Shown one piece after another: positions 13,016-25,186 of a stretch of DNA of 64,000 nucleotides. Each line of letters starts with the position of its first letter. Position 1 is the first letter of the stretch. The stretch covers positions 3,410,001 to 3,474,000 of the forward strand of contig OW051471.1 of assembly GCA_932521025.1 (NCBI GenBank), given 5' to 3'. A program made the position numbers and the translations under genes. The notes beneath the pieces are model-generated. The model saw only the letters and a list, made by a program, of their open reading frames with translations, was not told where the DNA came from and made no database searches. The DNA is from Oscheius onirici. Its lineage: Eukaryota; Nematoda; Chromadorea; Rhabditida; Rhabditidae.

Positions 13016-13378
13016 CAAATAAAATATACTGAATTCAAGTTTGTTCATGCTACTAGCAAATGGTTTGTTGCTCAAAAAGGAAAGAAATAGAATAGTACTA
13101 GTGCAGTGTCGGAGAGCAAGGCAATAGCGGCTTAATCGAGACAAACACGACCCCCATACAAGGAGGTCTGACCGTGCTAGTTGGCAAAGTCAACATACAG
13201 AGTAGAAGCACTCGGAGTTCCCACCTCCTGGGAGAGTACACGGTCGGGTCAAGAGACGCAGAGAAGGGGTCAAAGCAGAGAGACTTACGACAACAGACGG
13301 CCACGCGCCTGTTGCAGCACAGAATGGCATCCCGTCCAATTGGTTTCGACGAAAGAACCTAGGGAGAAGTTTCTTTAT

Positions 13379-16300
13379 TCAATTCTCAGTCATCTTCAGA
13401 ACAAGATCATTGACAGAGATGATCGGTTCGTCTGGATACTCGACTGCCAGACTGTTCTGCTCTGATCCAGTAGGTTCGGGAGTGTTCTCACTACTGTTTC
13501 CGAGATTCCGGCCTTTGTTGATACGGTGACAACGACGCCTTCTCTCAGCTTCGGCCTTTTTCCTCTCGTTCCTCTGTTCTTCTGTCTCTTCGGCATAGAT
13601 GGCATGTCTTCGAGCCCGCTGCTTGGCAGCATCTCGTTCCCTTCTAAAGGCACGCTGTTCTTCGGATTCTCTGAAAACGTAGGGTTCTGTTCTGAACTGT
13701 ATAGAATCCGGAACTTTTTTGCTTTCCAGCTGCACACCAACTCGTAAACCATGGTCTTCGATACGCAGCTGAGTGTTCAATTTCGCTACGTATCGATAAC
13801 AGAGTAGATATGCAGTTCCTGGCTTCCGGGTTACGGTATTTCAAATCCTACCTGCTTCTTCTGTCCCGACTCTGCTGAGCATTCCTCTCTCTGGCCATCT
13901 TCTTCTCCTCTTCGCTCATACTGAAATCTGTCTATTATGACATGACCGGACAACTTACGCGGCCCTCTTGCCCCTCATTTTGTTGGCTACATCGGCCTTT
14001 TTCTCCATGAAAGACTGTGCCAGTGGGCTAAAATCAGGGATTTCTACGATTGATAGGTTTTCATACTGGGTAGCTGCTTCAGCTAATGCTGCCTGCCGAC
14101 GTCTGTCTCTCAACGCCTGCTGACGGAGCCGATTCTGCTCGCGGACCTTTTCTTTGTTATCATCGGTCATCCTGCAATGACACAGGGTTGTTTGCGGGAG
14201 ACGATTTACTTCTTCAAACTAGTTTTCATTTGGGACAGTATTTTTAGAGAACTTCTTCGTTTCACACATACAATTTGCTAGAGGTTCTGCGACACCTGTC
14301 AAGAGTTGTCCCCGAATAAACTTGACGAAATAACTCTTGACAAGTCTTGTATAAAGTCGAGTTTAGACTAGCTACAACAGGTAAAAAGATCAGAGCCAAA
14401 AAGGAACAGCTCAAGTCGTTCTGAAGAGCGTTAGCTATTGATTTCTATCACAATTTGAGCTGAATACTTGAGTTGGACTGGGGTCTACTAAAATCGAAAT
14501 CGATAAAGATTTTCTCGACCACGACGCCTAATTGTAAGTGAAATGTTGAATGTGATCGAAGCTATCACGTTTCAATGAAGGTTCCGGTTATTTCTGGGAA
14601 GAAGAAACAAAAATCTGGCTGTCCTAAAGGTTTGGAATTCTTTCTACCTTCGTCTCCCTCGAACCATTAGAATCTGGGACCAACTGGAAAATTTTGACTG
14701 CTCGAATGGGGCAGTTTTTCATCAACGAGGAAATAGTCGGATATTATTTTGTAATCACCCACCCATTCCCCTCTGTCCACACTAAGAATAGAACTCACAT
14801 GGCTCTTCTGTTCCTCTGACAGGCTGCTCGTCTCTCCTTGAACATTTTCCTACTGACCGCATTCTGGTGCGGCTCCGTAATGTACGTGTTTCTGAACTAA
14901 TCTCTTTAAATAAATAAACTCTATCTAACCCGAGATCTATGTCCTGTTCTATGGGAACAGCTTTGAATTCTATCTCCTCCTCTCTTTTTGGGATGACCGG
15001 AATCGGCATAGCCTGAACCCTTCTCAATTGTTCTATATCTCTTCTTTCCAATTCGATTCTCTGTTCCTGAGCCAGTCTGAAAATATTTTATTTTCGAAAA
15101 AGAATCCTAGTTAGATACTTTGCTCTGTGTTTTCTGGCTCTGATCTTGGCTTGATGTCTCCTTCTGATTAATTTCTCCTCTTCGGACAAGTCATGGGCTG
15201 GCTTATCCCACGACTCCATATCACTGAGTGTAGGTGGTTTCTCTTCGATGTCAGGATATTCTTCTTCTCCTTCTTCCATTTCTTCTTCTTCTTCATCATC
15301 ATCATCATCAAAAATGGGCAAGAGTCTGAAAGAAAAAATAGGTAATGTCAGAGTAGTTACACTTACCCTCCATCTTCCGTCTCCTTGAACTGGACTCCGG
15401 AAGATGATGGTCTGAAACGGGGAAATTAAGTATTACTTGATCAGGGTCAGAAAGTTACTGAATGAATATTTGTCAAGCTAATAATAAGTCTGGGGGTTTT
15501 GCTGAAATATTCGAGTTCCAATTTCAGATCGGTGTGTGAGTCAAACGGATCAAAAACGAGGTAAATTCGTTCCTCTCGAGTTTAGCTACACAACGAGTTG
15601 ACCAAGACAGGTCCCAAAGTAGCCAATCATCATTGCGGAACTCATTCCGGCAACTACATATTTCGAGCTCCTGTCAGTCTATGATTACATGGTATTGTCT
15701 TTGTTCAAGGAATATATGGGGGATAGTAGGTAACTTTTGAAACGCCCTGGAAGGGCGTTGCAGCCCTTGTCCATTTTAAATTGCTCCCAGGGTTGTGTGT
15801 GCTCTAATTGAGGATAAGAAGGGGAGCTTTGTGCGCAAATTAGCTTTTAACAAGTCGCGACAGGAAAAGCAAGTGCGCCAATTTTGCTTCTTACGACTTT
15901 GGTAGTTACTTTGGAAGGACATGGGTGACTGGAACGGAGTGACAAGGGAACAATGGAGAGGCACTAGGGCTGAGGATTTGTGACAGAACAAATTGATATG
16001 GAAGACAAGGAATCTCTTATTTTAGCCCTGGAACGACGTTGCTATCCTTGTAATTTATAAGCTTTCGGTCACAAGAAGGCCAACAAACAAGGAGTCATGT
16101 CCAACCTCGTTGGTTTACAGGCTATTCGGTTATCGATACATTTTACCTCCACATCCGAAGCTGGGGAGTTTACAGACTCATTGTCCAATCAAAACTGTAA
16201 AAAGCTATGATGTCTGTGGTTGACTTTGTTTGTTTGGCTGTCTGTCTGTCTGTTTGTCCATGGCCACTAGAATCGTCGTAGCAAGTCAAGAGTTGTCACG

Positions 16301-17034
16301 ATTAGATAGCGAGTTTTGAACTTGGAGTTTTTACAGACTTTGGCTTTTACTGTGTCAGAGGAAAGTAGAAAGGTTTAGAAAAGTGTAAAGAGCAGGTAGA
16401 AAAGTTTGGCGCAATGTGACGAAGTCGTCTGGTACTTAATGAAAACATCTCCACAATAATGAAACCCACCGTTCTTGTCCAAAAAGCTCTTCCTCTCTAA
16501 ATAAATTACTAGCTCGTCTTCTGAACCAACACTCTTATCGTGCACAAATTCGATGACTAACCGACTATCCATATCTCGAATAGGGCGCGTAATTGAATGA
16601 CTGTCGATTGGAGGAGCCATAAACGAAATTCTTCTGTGAAAACTGAATTTTTTTTTCTACAAAAAAGACCCGGAAATCCTACTCGTTCATTATATCCTGA
16701 CTCCTAATAAACTTTGCTAGCTGTTCTTTCCTCAAGGCTTCCATATCCAAAGGGTTCTTGACAGAACCGGGCGACATCAATGAAAGATCTTTTACATCTT
16801 CGGATTGCCTATTTCCATCTCTGAAAGTCACCGAATTTTTCGATCAGCCTCAGCTTTTGAACGCGCCTGGGTCTCTCGGTATTATACACTCTCTGGCTGT
16901 CCTAATCTCCCTGCGTCCAATATTCTCTTTTCTTTTGAAATTATGCACAAAACAGGGTAAAATAGAAGAAAAACATACCCAATTTTGCTTATATCCGCCT
17001 TAGAATCGTCGTCGAAGATATTTCTAGAAAACAT
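13379..17034 (-). CDS. Novel acidic/basic repeat protein, about nine exons
   Basis: I do not recognise the family. Exons join in frame from ATG 17032-17034 (MFSRNIFDDDSK) through segments near 16690-16820, 16433-16635, 15366-15410, 15117-15325, 14933-15080, 14799-14900, 13957-14172 and 13856-13925, to the last exon ending at 13379. The N-terminal third includes a possible globular beta segment (DSRLVIEFVHDKSVGSEDEL). Next is an acidic run (IFDDDDDEEEEEMEEGEEE). Then come at least five arginine-rich modules of the form RRRHQAKIRARKHRA, RLRQQALRDRRRQ, RERNAQQSRDRRS and RRERDAAKQRARRHA, one per exon or so. They are reminiscent of STPR-type or basic DNA-binding repeats, which is an inference. Two introns (14180-14780, 15417-16430) contain repeat fragments. 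Confidence 0.72.
14288..14350 (-). repeat. Dispersed repeat, copy 2, inverted, inside an intron
   Basis: On the minus strand it reads ACTTGTCAAGAGTTAT, then CGGGGACA and ACTCTTGACAG, matching the blocks of 12955-13015. It lies in an intron of the acidic/basic repeat gene. Confidence 0.55.
15735..16050. repeat. Two related GCCCTGGAA(G/C)G(G/A)CGTTGC segments
   Basis: CGCCCTGGAAGGGCGTTGC near 15740 and AGCCCTGGAACGACGTTGC near 16024 are direct, diverged copies about 285 bp apart in the long intron 15417-16430. They could be the ends of an old insertion. Confidence 0.4.
16195..16330 (+). repeat. Dispersed repeat family B, copy 1 (CCATGGCCACTAGAATCG)
   Basis: It contains TCTGTGGTTGACTT, a short CTGT run, CCATGGCCACTAGAATCGTC, then AAGAGTTGTC and GATTAG. 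A reverse-complement relative is at about 48040-48125 in an ankyrin-gene intron. Both copies are intronic. Confidence 0.6.
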
Positions 17035-17282
17035 GATGAATTGTTGAAGAAGAGGAGATTGGCAGGGTGTGTGCGTGTGACGCTGGTCTGTTTGTCACAG
17101 AGGGGAGGCGAGAGCGGCTAGAGACACAGACACACACATCGACAGACGCGACTGAGGAAAGCGAAGAGGCCATAGAGAAGACGGGAAAGCGCTGGAAGGT
17201 TATTTTCCAGGCGAAGTTAATTTTTACTGGAAGAGTCTGTTTGGAGTTGCTTGTCAGCTGCTTTCTTCTGAGTTGTCTAACC
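17035..17282. other. 5' flank of the acidic/basic repeat gene
   Basis: Upstream sequence of the gene starting at 17034. It is purine-rich near 17100-17200, has no recognisable gene, and probably contains promoter or 5' UTR. Confidence 0.35.
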
Positions 17283-18290
<1,008 letters not shown>

Positions 18291-18453
18291 GACATCAATT
18301 AAGAATGTACTACATTGCTTTGATAAAGCCACAAACTTTGTGAACAAAAAATTTTCTTTAAACAAAAAAACTAACTACAACTATATTTCTGCTAAAAAGA
18401 AGAGTCATTTAGTGCTGTGCCAGGCAACTAGGACTACCACGACTGACTAAAAG

Positions 18454-18957
18454 ATGTACCAGTTCGGCCGGCCGAGAAAGCAGAAGAAGAAGATGACTCG
18501 AAACCTGAAGAAGAAGACGCATCCTCAAGCCATCGAGAGCGGTCAAAAAGAGGAGGACACGATGCGCGACGTCTCCAGCAACTGGTCGACTACGGATCGT
18601 CAGATGTCGACTCTCTTCAGTCCCAATAACAGCTACCAGCAGCTGGTCGAGATGAAGGAAGAGGTCCTGAGTTCGAAGGACTCGATTGAGCTGCTGACCA
18701 CCAGGAAGACTGTCTCTTTCCGCTCGGACAACTGGCGTCTGGAGGGGCTGGAAGAGGAAGTTATCCATCTGAGGGCCACCGTCGAAGAACAGGCCAGACT
18801 GCTCCGAGAGGCCAGGAAGCAAGTCGACCAACTCATCGTTGACTACTCGAACCAGAAGAAGTCGCCTCTTCAGAAGATCGTCCACCACTTCGAGAGCGAG
18901 CCCGAACTCGGCGACAAGCAGCTCATCAATGATCCGAAGAAGCATCACACCTACTAA
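18454..18957 (+). CDS. Single-exon coiled-coil protein, 167 aa, unrecognised
   Basis: ATG 18454 to TAA 18955-18957. Third codon positions are rich in G and C, as in the laminin and CRK exons, which argues for a real gene. The N terminus is very basic (RKQKKKMTRNLKKK), possibly a nuclear signal. Residues about 70-130 look like a heptad coiled coil (LEEEVIHLRATVEEQ, LLREARKQVDQL). The C terminus is polar. The stop codon overlaps a poly(A) signal (TACTAATAAAGC), so the 3' UTR is very short. There is no acceptor-like site right at the ATG. The lack of introns among multi-exon neighbours allows a retrocopy. Confidence 0.7.
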   Translation: MYQFGRPRKQKKKMTRNLKKKTHPQAIESGQKEEDTMRDVSSNWSTTDRQMSTLFSPNNSYQQLVEMKEEVLSSKDSIELLTTRKTVSFRSDNWRLEGLEEEVIHLRATVEEQARLLREARKQVDQLIVDYSNQKKSPLQKIVHHFESEPELGDKQLINDPKKHHTY

Positions 18958-18963
18958 TAAAGC
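18953..18963 (+). terminator. Poly(A) signal overlapping the stop codon
   Basis: CTACTAATAAA: the hexamer AATAAA begins within the TAA stop of the coiled-coil gene. A similar overlap is seen at the end of the FAXDC2-like gene. Confidence 0.6.
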
Positions 18964-19422
18964 ACTAAAATTGAAGATCTTTTTTGGGATAGGTAAAAGA
19001 TCTTTATGTGTTGCTTGCAAGTAAATGGGAAAACATAAAAGTGAGCTGTTTCTTTGAAAAGGGCTGACCGGCATTCCAAAAGGAGTGAAAAGAACCCCAA
19101 ATGAACAGAAATAATCAGCCCTTCCAGATTTTCGTAAAGGGCGAAAATCACGTTCTCCGGGAGCAGCTTGAAAATCTGCTGATATTCGATACTCTCCCGA
19201 ACAATATTCCGATAGGCAGTTTAAAAACAATGCGTTTGACTACTTCAGTTTCAGGAAATTCGACGTTGGAAGAAGAAAAAAATACTTTTACTTCTTTTGA
19301 TTATTTGTTGTTTCTCATTTTTTACTTGTTTATTTGAAGTTTATTCTTCGCTTTGTACTTGTTTTTTTATAAATTTTATTAAAAGCCTGTATTTGTGAAC
19401 ATAAGCCAAAACAAACATAAGT
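18958..19422. other. Convergent spacer
   Basis: Between the + strand coiled-coil gene and the minus-strand CCDC137-like gene. An 78-codon + frame at 19101-19337 runs into A/T-rich sequence and has an internal TTTCAG; I see no reason to call it a gene. Confidence 0.4.
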
Positions 19423-20605
19423 TTAACAGGGTACTCGTCTCTTCTTCATCAGCCTGTAGGCGGCGATGACCTTCTCCCTCTCGTCTGGCTCTTCTCGTCT
19501 CTGTCGATCGTGGAATGTAGTCGCTTCCGAATCCGTCTTCTGGACGACGTTATGGAGCAGTAGCCGCTTGCTTCCCGCCTAAAAGTTACCGTAGAAGCAT
19601 AGCAAAAGAGTATTGGTTTACCTTGGCATTTAGAGGGTCCATCTTGTTCTTCAGAGTTCCGAAGAATTTTGGCGGCTCGTCGTATCTCTCTCCGAAGCCG
19701 ATGGCTTCTGAAGAACGGTAGTTAAAAAAAGACGAAAAAGAGACAAACCTCGTCTGTTGATCAAAGCCTCGTCGACTGGAGGCTTTCTTGGAATCCCGAA
19801 TACGGGCCGTGTTTTCTCCTTCTTCTGTGGCTTCGTCGCTTCCGGCTCCTCTGTCTGTTCGGCTGTCTCTTCTTCTGGATCTTCTGCATACTGTCGACGT
19901 CGTTCCATTTTAACCTTCTGCTTTTCCTAAACATTAGTTGCAAAAGATTCCCAAAACATGAACCAACCTCGAGCTGTTTGGCATGTGCCTCGCGTTCCTT
20001 CTTCGCCTTCTGGATCTGATTCTCCACTCCGCGTTTTTTCTGTTCTTTTTGCGTCTTCTCTTTCTGTTCCAGGTACTGCAGCTCTTCGTCGATTTCGCTC
20101 TGTGGACGAGCTGCTATTCCTTGTTTGATCTAAAAGTATTATAATTAGTAAAATAACAGAATCAGACAAACCTTAATTTTGTGATCCTGAACGGCTCTAA
20201 ACGCCGTCTTCTCCACTCGTCGGAGGAAGCTCTTCATGTCCTCGAATCGACGTTTGTAGATGCCCATCTTTTCGGCGGCTACTAAAATGACCAGAATGTA
20301 AGGAAAGTAACAAGAAATACTCACCGACGGCTTTGTTCTTCTTGACGGCCCTCTTTTTCGGGAACGAGCCTCCAGTTGTCGCTTTTTGCATCGACTCCTG
20401 CAGTTCCACAAGATTCTGGGTCAATGGCTGCTCCGTGTCCGCCGACTTTGGCTCCCAGTTCTTCTTCCTAAAGGTAAAATTTAGCAAAATATGTACAAAG
20501 GACTTACTTTACGTTTCCCGTCTTCCACGAGGTGACTTTGGTGTTGAAGGGGTCGCACGCCTTCAGCTTTTTCCTATTCTTTGTCGGGATCTTCTTATGT
20601 CTCAT
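19423..20605 (-). CDS. CCDC137: CCDC137-like basic nucleolar/nuclear protein
   Basis: Start ATG 20603-20605 (MRHKKIPTKNRKKLKACDPF) is preceded by TTTCTTTCAG|AA. Exons are separated by introns of about 40-60 nt. The chain is lysine/arginine-rich throughout, with FLRRVEKTAFRAVQDHKIK in the middle, a coiled-coil EKTQKEQKKRGVENQIQKAK, an acidic EDPEEETAEQTEEPE and a PVFGIPRKPP segment. It ends DEREKVIAAYRLMKKRRVPC. The order (basic N terminus, central helix with an R-x-E motif, coiled coil, terminal E-R-x-x-V-x-A-Y-R-x-L/M-K-K) matches CCDC137, a chromatin/nucleolus-associated protein. Function here is inferred from that likeness. It could be the last gene of a polycistron with CRK, although a 401-bp MITE lies between them. 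Confidence 0.75.
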
Positions 20606-21709
20606 TTCTGAAAGAAAAATCTTTAGGTGAAAAATTGAAGAGAAAGAAAGTTTTAGGAACTACGACCGGTAAAGGTGGAAATGGCATGACTGTACTTGAA
20701 ATTCTGGATTATCGTCACAGGACGCTTTTGCGGTCGAACTTCAAACTCAGCGAGAGCTGACAGAATTGCTATCTTCGGTTTTTCACTTCCTACCAGAGAT
20801 GTGAGGGATTTTTTTCTGCAAAAGTGCGTAACGGTTGCGTATTGTCGTTTTTCGCTTAGTTTTCTCATATTTTTCCGTTTTTATTATTTTTCATTGATGA
20901 ACACGGCACAAATACACTTGCAAAAAATATAAAAAGAAGAAAAAGGCTAAATTCCTAGCAGGAAAATGCAATCCCGTGAACGCAATCCCGCGGGATTCTC
21001 TCGGGATCGCGGGATTGCATTTTTCTGCTAGGAATTTAGCTTTTTTCTTCTTTTTATATTTTTTGCAAGTGTATTTCTGCAGTGTTTATTGTGGAAAAAT
21101 ATAAAAACAGGAAGAAAGTGGAGAAATTTATCCAAAAAACGACGTGACGTGCGCGTTACGCACTTTTGCAGAAAAAAAATCCCGCACATCTCTGCTTCCT
21201 ACATAACCCAAGAAGTTTGAGTTTTGTTGAATTCAAAAAACGGTAGAAATCGATATTCTGACGAAAAGTTACGACACTAGTTAGTAAATGACTAAAATAC
21301 ATCGAAATAGGTTTTTTTCAGGTGGAAACTTATAGTAATTATTATTTAAAAAAAAGCGAGAAAGAGAGGTGGTTTGGAGTTTACAAAAACAGGGCAATAC
21401 AAAAACGGGGCAATATTATTTACGCAGTTTCCATACAAAACAAGCTTTTCGGACAGAAAAACTGCAAAAATCGGCCTTTTTCAGTTGCTGGCAATTACAT
21501 TTCCTCGAAACACTCAGATCTTACCCTTCTACAGAGCTGTTCATCTCCAAGTGTCAAAATAGCAGAAAAGAGCCAAATATTCAATTGAAATTCAGACAAT
21601 TTGAACAAGATTTCGGAACAGACGAGAATGTTTAACATCTTGTGAGATAAAAAGGCACAATTCAGTATAAAGTGAGAAAGGCATGTACATGGAGAATTCT
21701 TCAGAGAAA
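20606..21709. other. CCDC137 upstream region carrying a MITE
   Basis: Besides the MITE at 20794-21194 this holds A/T-rich DNA. Three overlapping + frames at 21322-21635 are low-complexity and I do not call them. Confidence 0.4.
20794..21194. mobile_element. hAT-like fold-back MITE, 401 bp, 8-bp TSD
   Basis: Termini CAGAGATGTGAGGGATTTTT and its inverted relative (CCCGCACATCTCTG) continue into arms of about 180 bp (AAAAGTGCGTAACG, ACTTGCAAAAAATATAAAAA, GCTAAATTCCTAGCAG). The centre (20970-21030) holds several CAATCCCG blocks in both orientations. Both flanks carry CTTCCTAC exactly (20786-20793 and 21195-21202). Starting with CAG and an 8-bp duplication are hAT traits. There is no transposase ORF. 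Confidence 0.88.
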
Positions 21710-22636
21710 TTATACACTCGTAGAGGGGATAAAGCGAATATAAGTGAAGGGAACGAGGCCTTTTCGGCCATTCAGATCGGCTTCATACTGTCCGTTGTCG
21801 AGTTTCTTCAAAACTTTCAGCAGCTGTCCTTTCTGCAAAAGTCATAGATTGTAAAAAAGGAACAAAATAACTCTGATTTTCAGCTGAGTGGCATCGTAGG
21901 CATTGGGCTGTCGGTCGAGAATGACTTTGGCCTGAGCTGGCAGAGACGGCTCATAGCGGACATCCGAATCGCTACAGCTACTCGCATTGCTGAAGCGCTC
22001 CTCGTCATTCCCGCTGCCGTAGGAAGACTGACTACGACCTTTCAGTTGTCTTTCTTGATCTTCTACCTGGAAAAACTATAACTGATGGAAGAAAAATATT
22101 CAAATTACCGGAGTCACATAGTTCGCCGGAATGGTTCCAGTCGTCCCGAGAGCATTTCTAGCCTGCCACCATCCAGTTTCATCCTTCTCGATGACGGTCA
22201 GCTCTTCTCCAGCTTCGAAATTGAGATCAGTCTCCCGCTCGCCTTCGAATCGATGCAGAGCGACGACGCGTTCAATTCCGTCCTTTTTGTATGGCGTAGA
22301 AAGAGATGTCTTGTCCAGCAGGTACATCTTGTAGTGGTTGAGAAGCATCGGTAGATCGACGAACAAATGCTTGTCGATTCGAACACTACCATCGTCGCCC
22401 TTCTGAATGAGATAGTGACGAACGGACGACGCGTCTTCAGCTTCCCTAAAATGTTATTTTTATTCAAAAAGTAGGAAAAGGTACCTGACACTGAGAGAGT
22501 ACTCTCCGGCGTGTGAGCTGTCTCTGACGAGGAACGTCCCGACGGTAATGTGATCGGCTGCTAGAAGACGTGTCGCCTCTTCTCGACCCATCTTTCCAAA
22601 GTAGAAGGACTCCCATTGGAACGGGTCGAATCCCAT
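21710..22636 (-). CDS. CRK: CRK/CED-2 adaptor (SH2-SH3-SH3)
   Basis: This adaptor couples phosphotyrosine proteins to DOCK180/ELMO for Rac activation in cell-corpse engulfment and migration. The start MGFDPFQWESFYFGKMGREE (ATG 22634-22636) follows ATTTTCAG|A. The SH2 domain covers about residues 8-105 with the phosphotyrosine-binding FLVRDSSHAGEYSLSV and ends at DLPMLLNHYK. SH3-1 is VVALHRFEGERETDLNFEAG..GWWQARN..IPANYV. A short Ser-rich linker follows, then SH3-2 (AKVILDRQPNAYDATQLKIR..GLVPFTYIRFI), ending STSV at 21710. The domain set and length match CRK-II/CED-2. The ALYDY motif of SH3-1 is replaced by ALHRF. The upstream gene ends 237 bp away on the same strand. Confidence 0.94.
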
Positions 22637-22872
22637 TCTGAAAATTGGGGTTTTGAAGTCCCTCTTCGTTTTTTCAAAGACTACACACTACCTCATAAAC
22701 AAATTCGTAAAGTTTTGTGTGCTAGAGTCTGCTCAAATTTTTTAAACAATAAGAGGCTATCTTTCGCCGCAGACTTCTAGCTTTGAATAAAAAAAAAGAT
22801 ATGGTGACGTATAAAACGTGTCAAAACCAACATAAACAGTGCAAATAAATTAAGCTTTATTTATTAGGCTAA
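22637..22872. other. Spacer between the unknown gene and CRK
   Basis: The upstream gene's AATAAATAAA lies at about 22852-22864, and the CRK acceptor-like TTTTCAG lies just above its ATG. It also holds a 52-bp exact copy of a NUP155 exon-intron junction (22669-22720). Confidence 0.6.
22669..22720. repeat. 52-bp exact copy of a NUP155 exon/intron junction
   Basis: Identical to 31637-31688, where on the minus strand it encodes TKLYEFVYE followed by the donor GTAGTGTG. Here it is in the spacer upstream of CRK and has no exon context. Confidence 0.92.
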
Positions 22873-24348
22873 TCAAGGAGTTTCGACGACTTCAATCAGT
22901 TCAAAGACCCAGGAAAGAACCGGATAGTTTGACAGTTGCAGGATTACATTGTAAATGCCCTGGAAATTAACATTTATAGCATCGCAATAGCAAAAAAAAC
23001 CATTTGCGTCATTTGAAGGCCTCTAAAGTTGTAAACTTTGCGAAATGCGGGATGGGAGGCATAGCTGACAAATCGGCCATTAAAATCATCGTGACTGCCG
23101 TCGAATTGGACGAAAGTTTTAATCTGAAAAAGATTTGTGTTGAAAATAATCAAAAAAACCCTACTAAAAGGACCTCTTGATCTGTTTTCGACACTATTAA
23201 GGAATTGAAACATGACTGAATCACCGAATATTCGCGAACAGTACTGTACGTTTTGTTGCACGTTGGAGCCCTGAAAACAAACACAAAACACATATAAAAA
23301 GGGCTTTCTTACACTCGTATTTGCAAAAAAGATCCCACTTTGGCTGGGTCATGTCCTTCGTTGATCGCGTCGTCCGGATCCAGCTCGATTATTTCGTGTC
23401 CCTTTGCCCAGACGATAAGACGGTCGTTTTCTTTGCAAAATGCAATTCCCTGGCACGGCATTAGAAGCTGAAAATAAGAGGATTACCGAGTGTAAAAACA
23501 AGTGAAAGCAGGCGAAAAGAGCGAAAAATACTACTTCCATCTGCGCCTTGCCGTGTTCGGTAAGTTCTATTGGCTCGGAATGTGTCCCTACTATGCTCCA
23601 TTTGGCTCTATGATAATCCCTAAACAGGGGAATTGTGCTTAAAAAGGCCCGAAATGAGGAAACTCTTACCAAGTGATCGCGGTGAAGACTGTCTTGTCGA
23701 CAACTTTTTCATAGCTTGGATCGACCACCACAATTTCTCCGCAGAGAGTAGAATAGCCTCGAAGACGGCCGTTTATACGGCGAATAGCAACTGGAACATT
23801 GAGCATCTGAAAGAGAGATGGTTTGTTCAAAAATAAGACAATGAATGTGTATTTGACTGTTTTCCTGCCAAATTAGAGCAAATTTGTTTCGAAACAAAAA
23901 ACTTTTAGGTAGAACTAACCTGGACGACATTATCTTTTGTTATCTCGTATTTTAGTTGGCCCATACTTGATGTATCATCCAATTTTCGTCTTTGCTCAAC
24001 ATCAACCAGATCTCCAACTGAAAAAGACCCGTTTGAAAAGAGGTTTCAAAGCAACGTTTCCAGAAGACTACTAACAGAAGACTTGGACCGAACAAGAGAA
24101 GAGCGCAACATAGTTAAAGTGTTTATACTTTTCTTGCTAGCAGTAAGCCCAAATAACGCATGTGTACTCGAAAACAGCTAAAAATTGTCAAAAGTTAGCA
24201 AATGTGTTTTGAGTTATTTCAGCCTACCTTTGAAATTGGCAACCGTTAGAAGATGATGTTCAAAGTTTGTGAAGGACCAGATGTAATAGAATGTGCCGCG
24301 TCCAGTCGTCATTATGTTCGGAACAATCCCGTAATTCCGTACAGCCAT
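22873..24348 (-). CDS. Unrecognised protein, possibly beta-propeller-like
   Basis: ATG 24346-24348 (MAVRNYGIVPNIMTTGRG) follows TTTCCAG. Exons join in frame through SFTNFEHHLLTVANFK, VGDLVDVEQRRKLDD, MLNVPVAIRRINGRLRGYS, SIVGTHSEPIELTEHGK, MPCQGIAFCKENDRLIVWAK, APTCNKTYSTVREYSV and TFVQFDGSHDDFNGRF, to a C-terminal exon IYNVILQLSNYPVLSWVF ending at 22873. Several segments alternate short strands with turns, as in WD-like propeller blades, but I cannot place the family. AATAAATAAA follows the stop. The intron at about 24019-24232 is larger than the others. CRK lies downstream on the same strand after 237 bp, compatible with a shared transcript. Confidence 0.7.
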
Positions 24349-25186
24349 ATTTTCTGGAAACAAGGTTGGTAACACCCTTTCAAGGCTAAAGTAGAAGCTC
24401 ATGACTTCGCTCTGTCATGGAGCCCTAGTCGTGGTTTCCCTTTCATTCTTCCTTTGTTACTCTCCTCCAGTCACTCTCCCTGACCCTTCAAAGAAACTTC
24501 AGAAATTATATTTGATCCCACTCCCTCCCAAGCCAAATTTCAACAATGTAGGACCTGAACGGATCGCCCGACCCTAGCTTTAATGAGCCTCAGTCCTAAT
24601 GTCCCTTCCCTTCTCCCCTTGTCATTCTGTTCCAGTCACACAGTCCGTGTAAGAAACTCAAAGTCGTTTGAACACTTCGCGCACTTGCTTTTTTCCCTTC
24701 TCTACCATTTACGATGCCCCTATCGCCATCTCCCCTTTCTTCTGTCTAATTTTTCCCCTCCTGTCGTCCTTCCATCCCTTCGTGTAATTTCCATGTGCAT
24801 ATCCTTCCCTACTGATCTCCCTGTCTCTATTTCTATGTGCTCATGTTCTCCTCTATCTCTGTTCTCCAGTTGTGATATTGCCCCTTTGGAGCTAAACTTA
24901 TAGTAGAAACCCCCTGAACGCTTTCCCGTATTCCTTACCCGCACTTTTCTACTGTCTGGAAACCATCCCTAGTCAAAAATAATCAAAGTCCACACTTGCT
25001 AATTGACTTGTCGAGACCTGTTAAAACTCCCGATGCAAACGGATCTTCACAAATCTCCCCCAATTATTGCCAATTAGAGCTTCAGACACACAGAGACCTG
25101 GGAGCAATTAGATATCATGAAAAATTCGTTTGGCGGCTGAAAACGTAGCAAGTCATTTCATAGCACTAAAATGGCGACAAACGAAT
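24349..25186. other. Pyrimidine-rich intergenic region
   Basis: Strongly C/T-rich between about 24400 and 24960, with no splice pattern or recognisable protein. It is likely the promoter flank of the gene ending at 24348. The open frame 24583-24903 (+) is a by-product of the base bias. Confidence 0.45.

Noticed and set aside
18409-19230. 273-codon minus-strand frame opposite the coiled-coil gene
   Set aside because: The + strand frame has the coding-like codon bias, an ATG, a stop and a poly(A) signal; the antisense frame has none of these.
24105-24200. Extra exon (LFSSTHALFGLTASKKS) in the gene at 22873-24348
   Set aside because: Splicing from the 24233 donor puts this segment in a frame with an early stop; skipping it and joining to VGDLVDVEQ keeps the frame.
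24583-24903. 106-codon + frame
   Set aside because: Lies in a pyrimidine-rich tract; Ser/Leu/Pro-rich translation is a composition effect.
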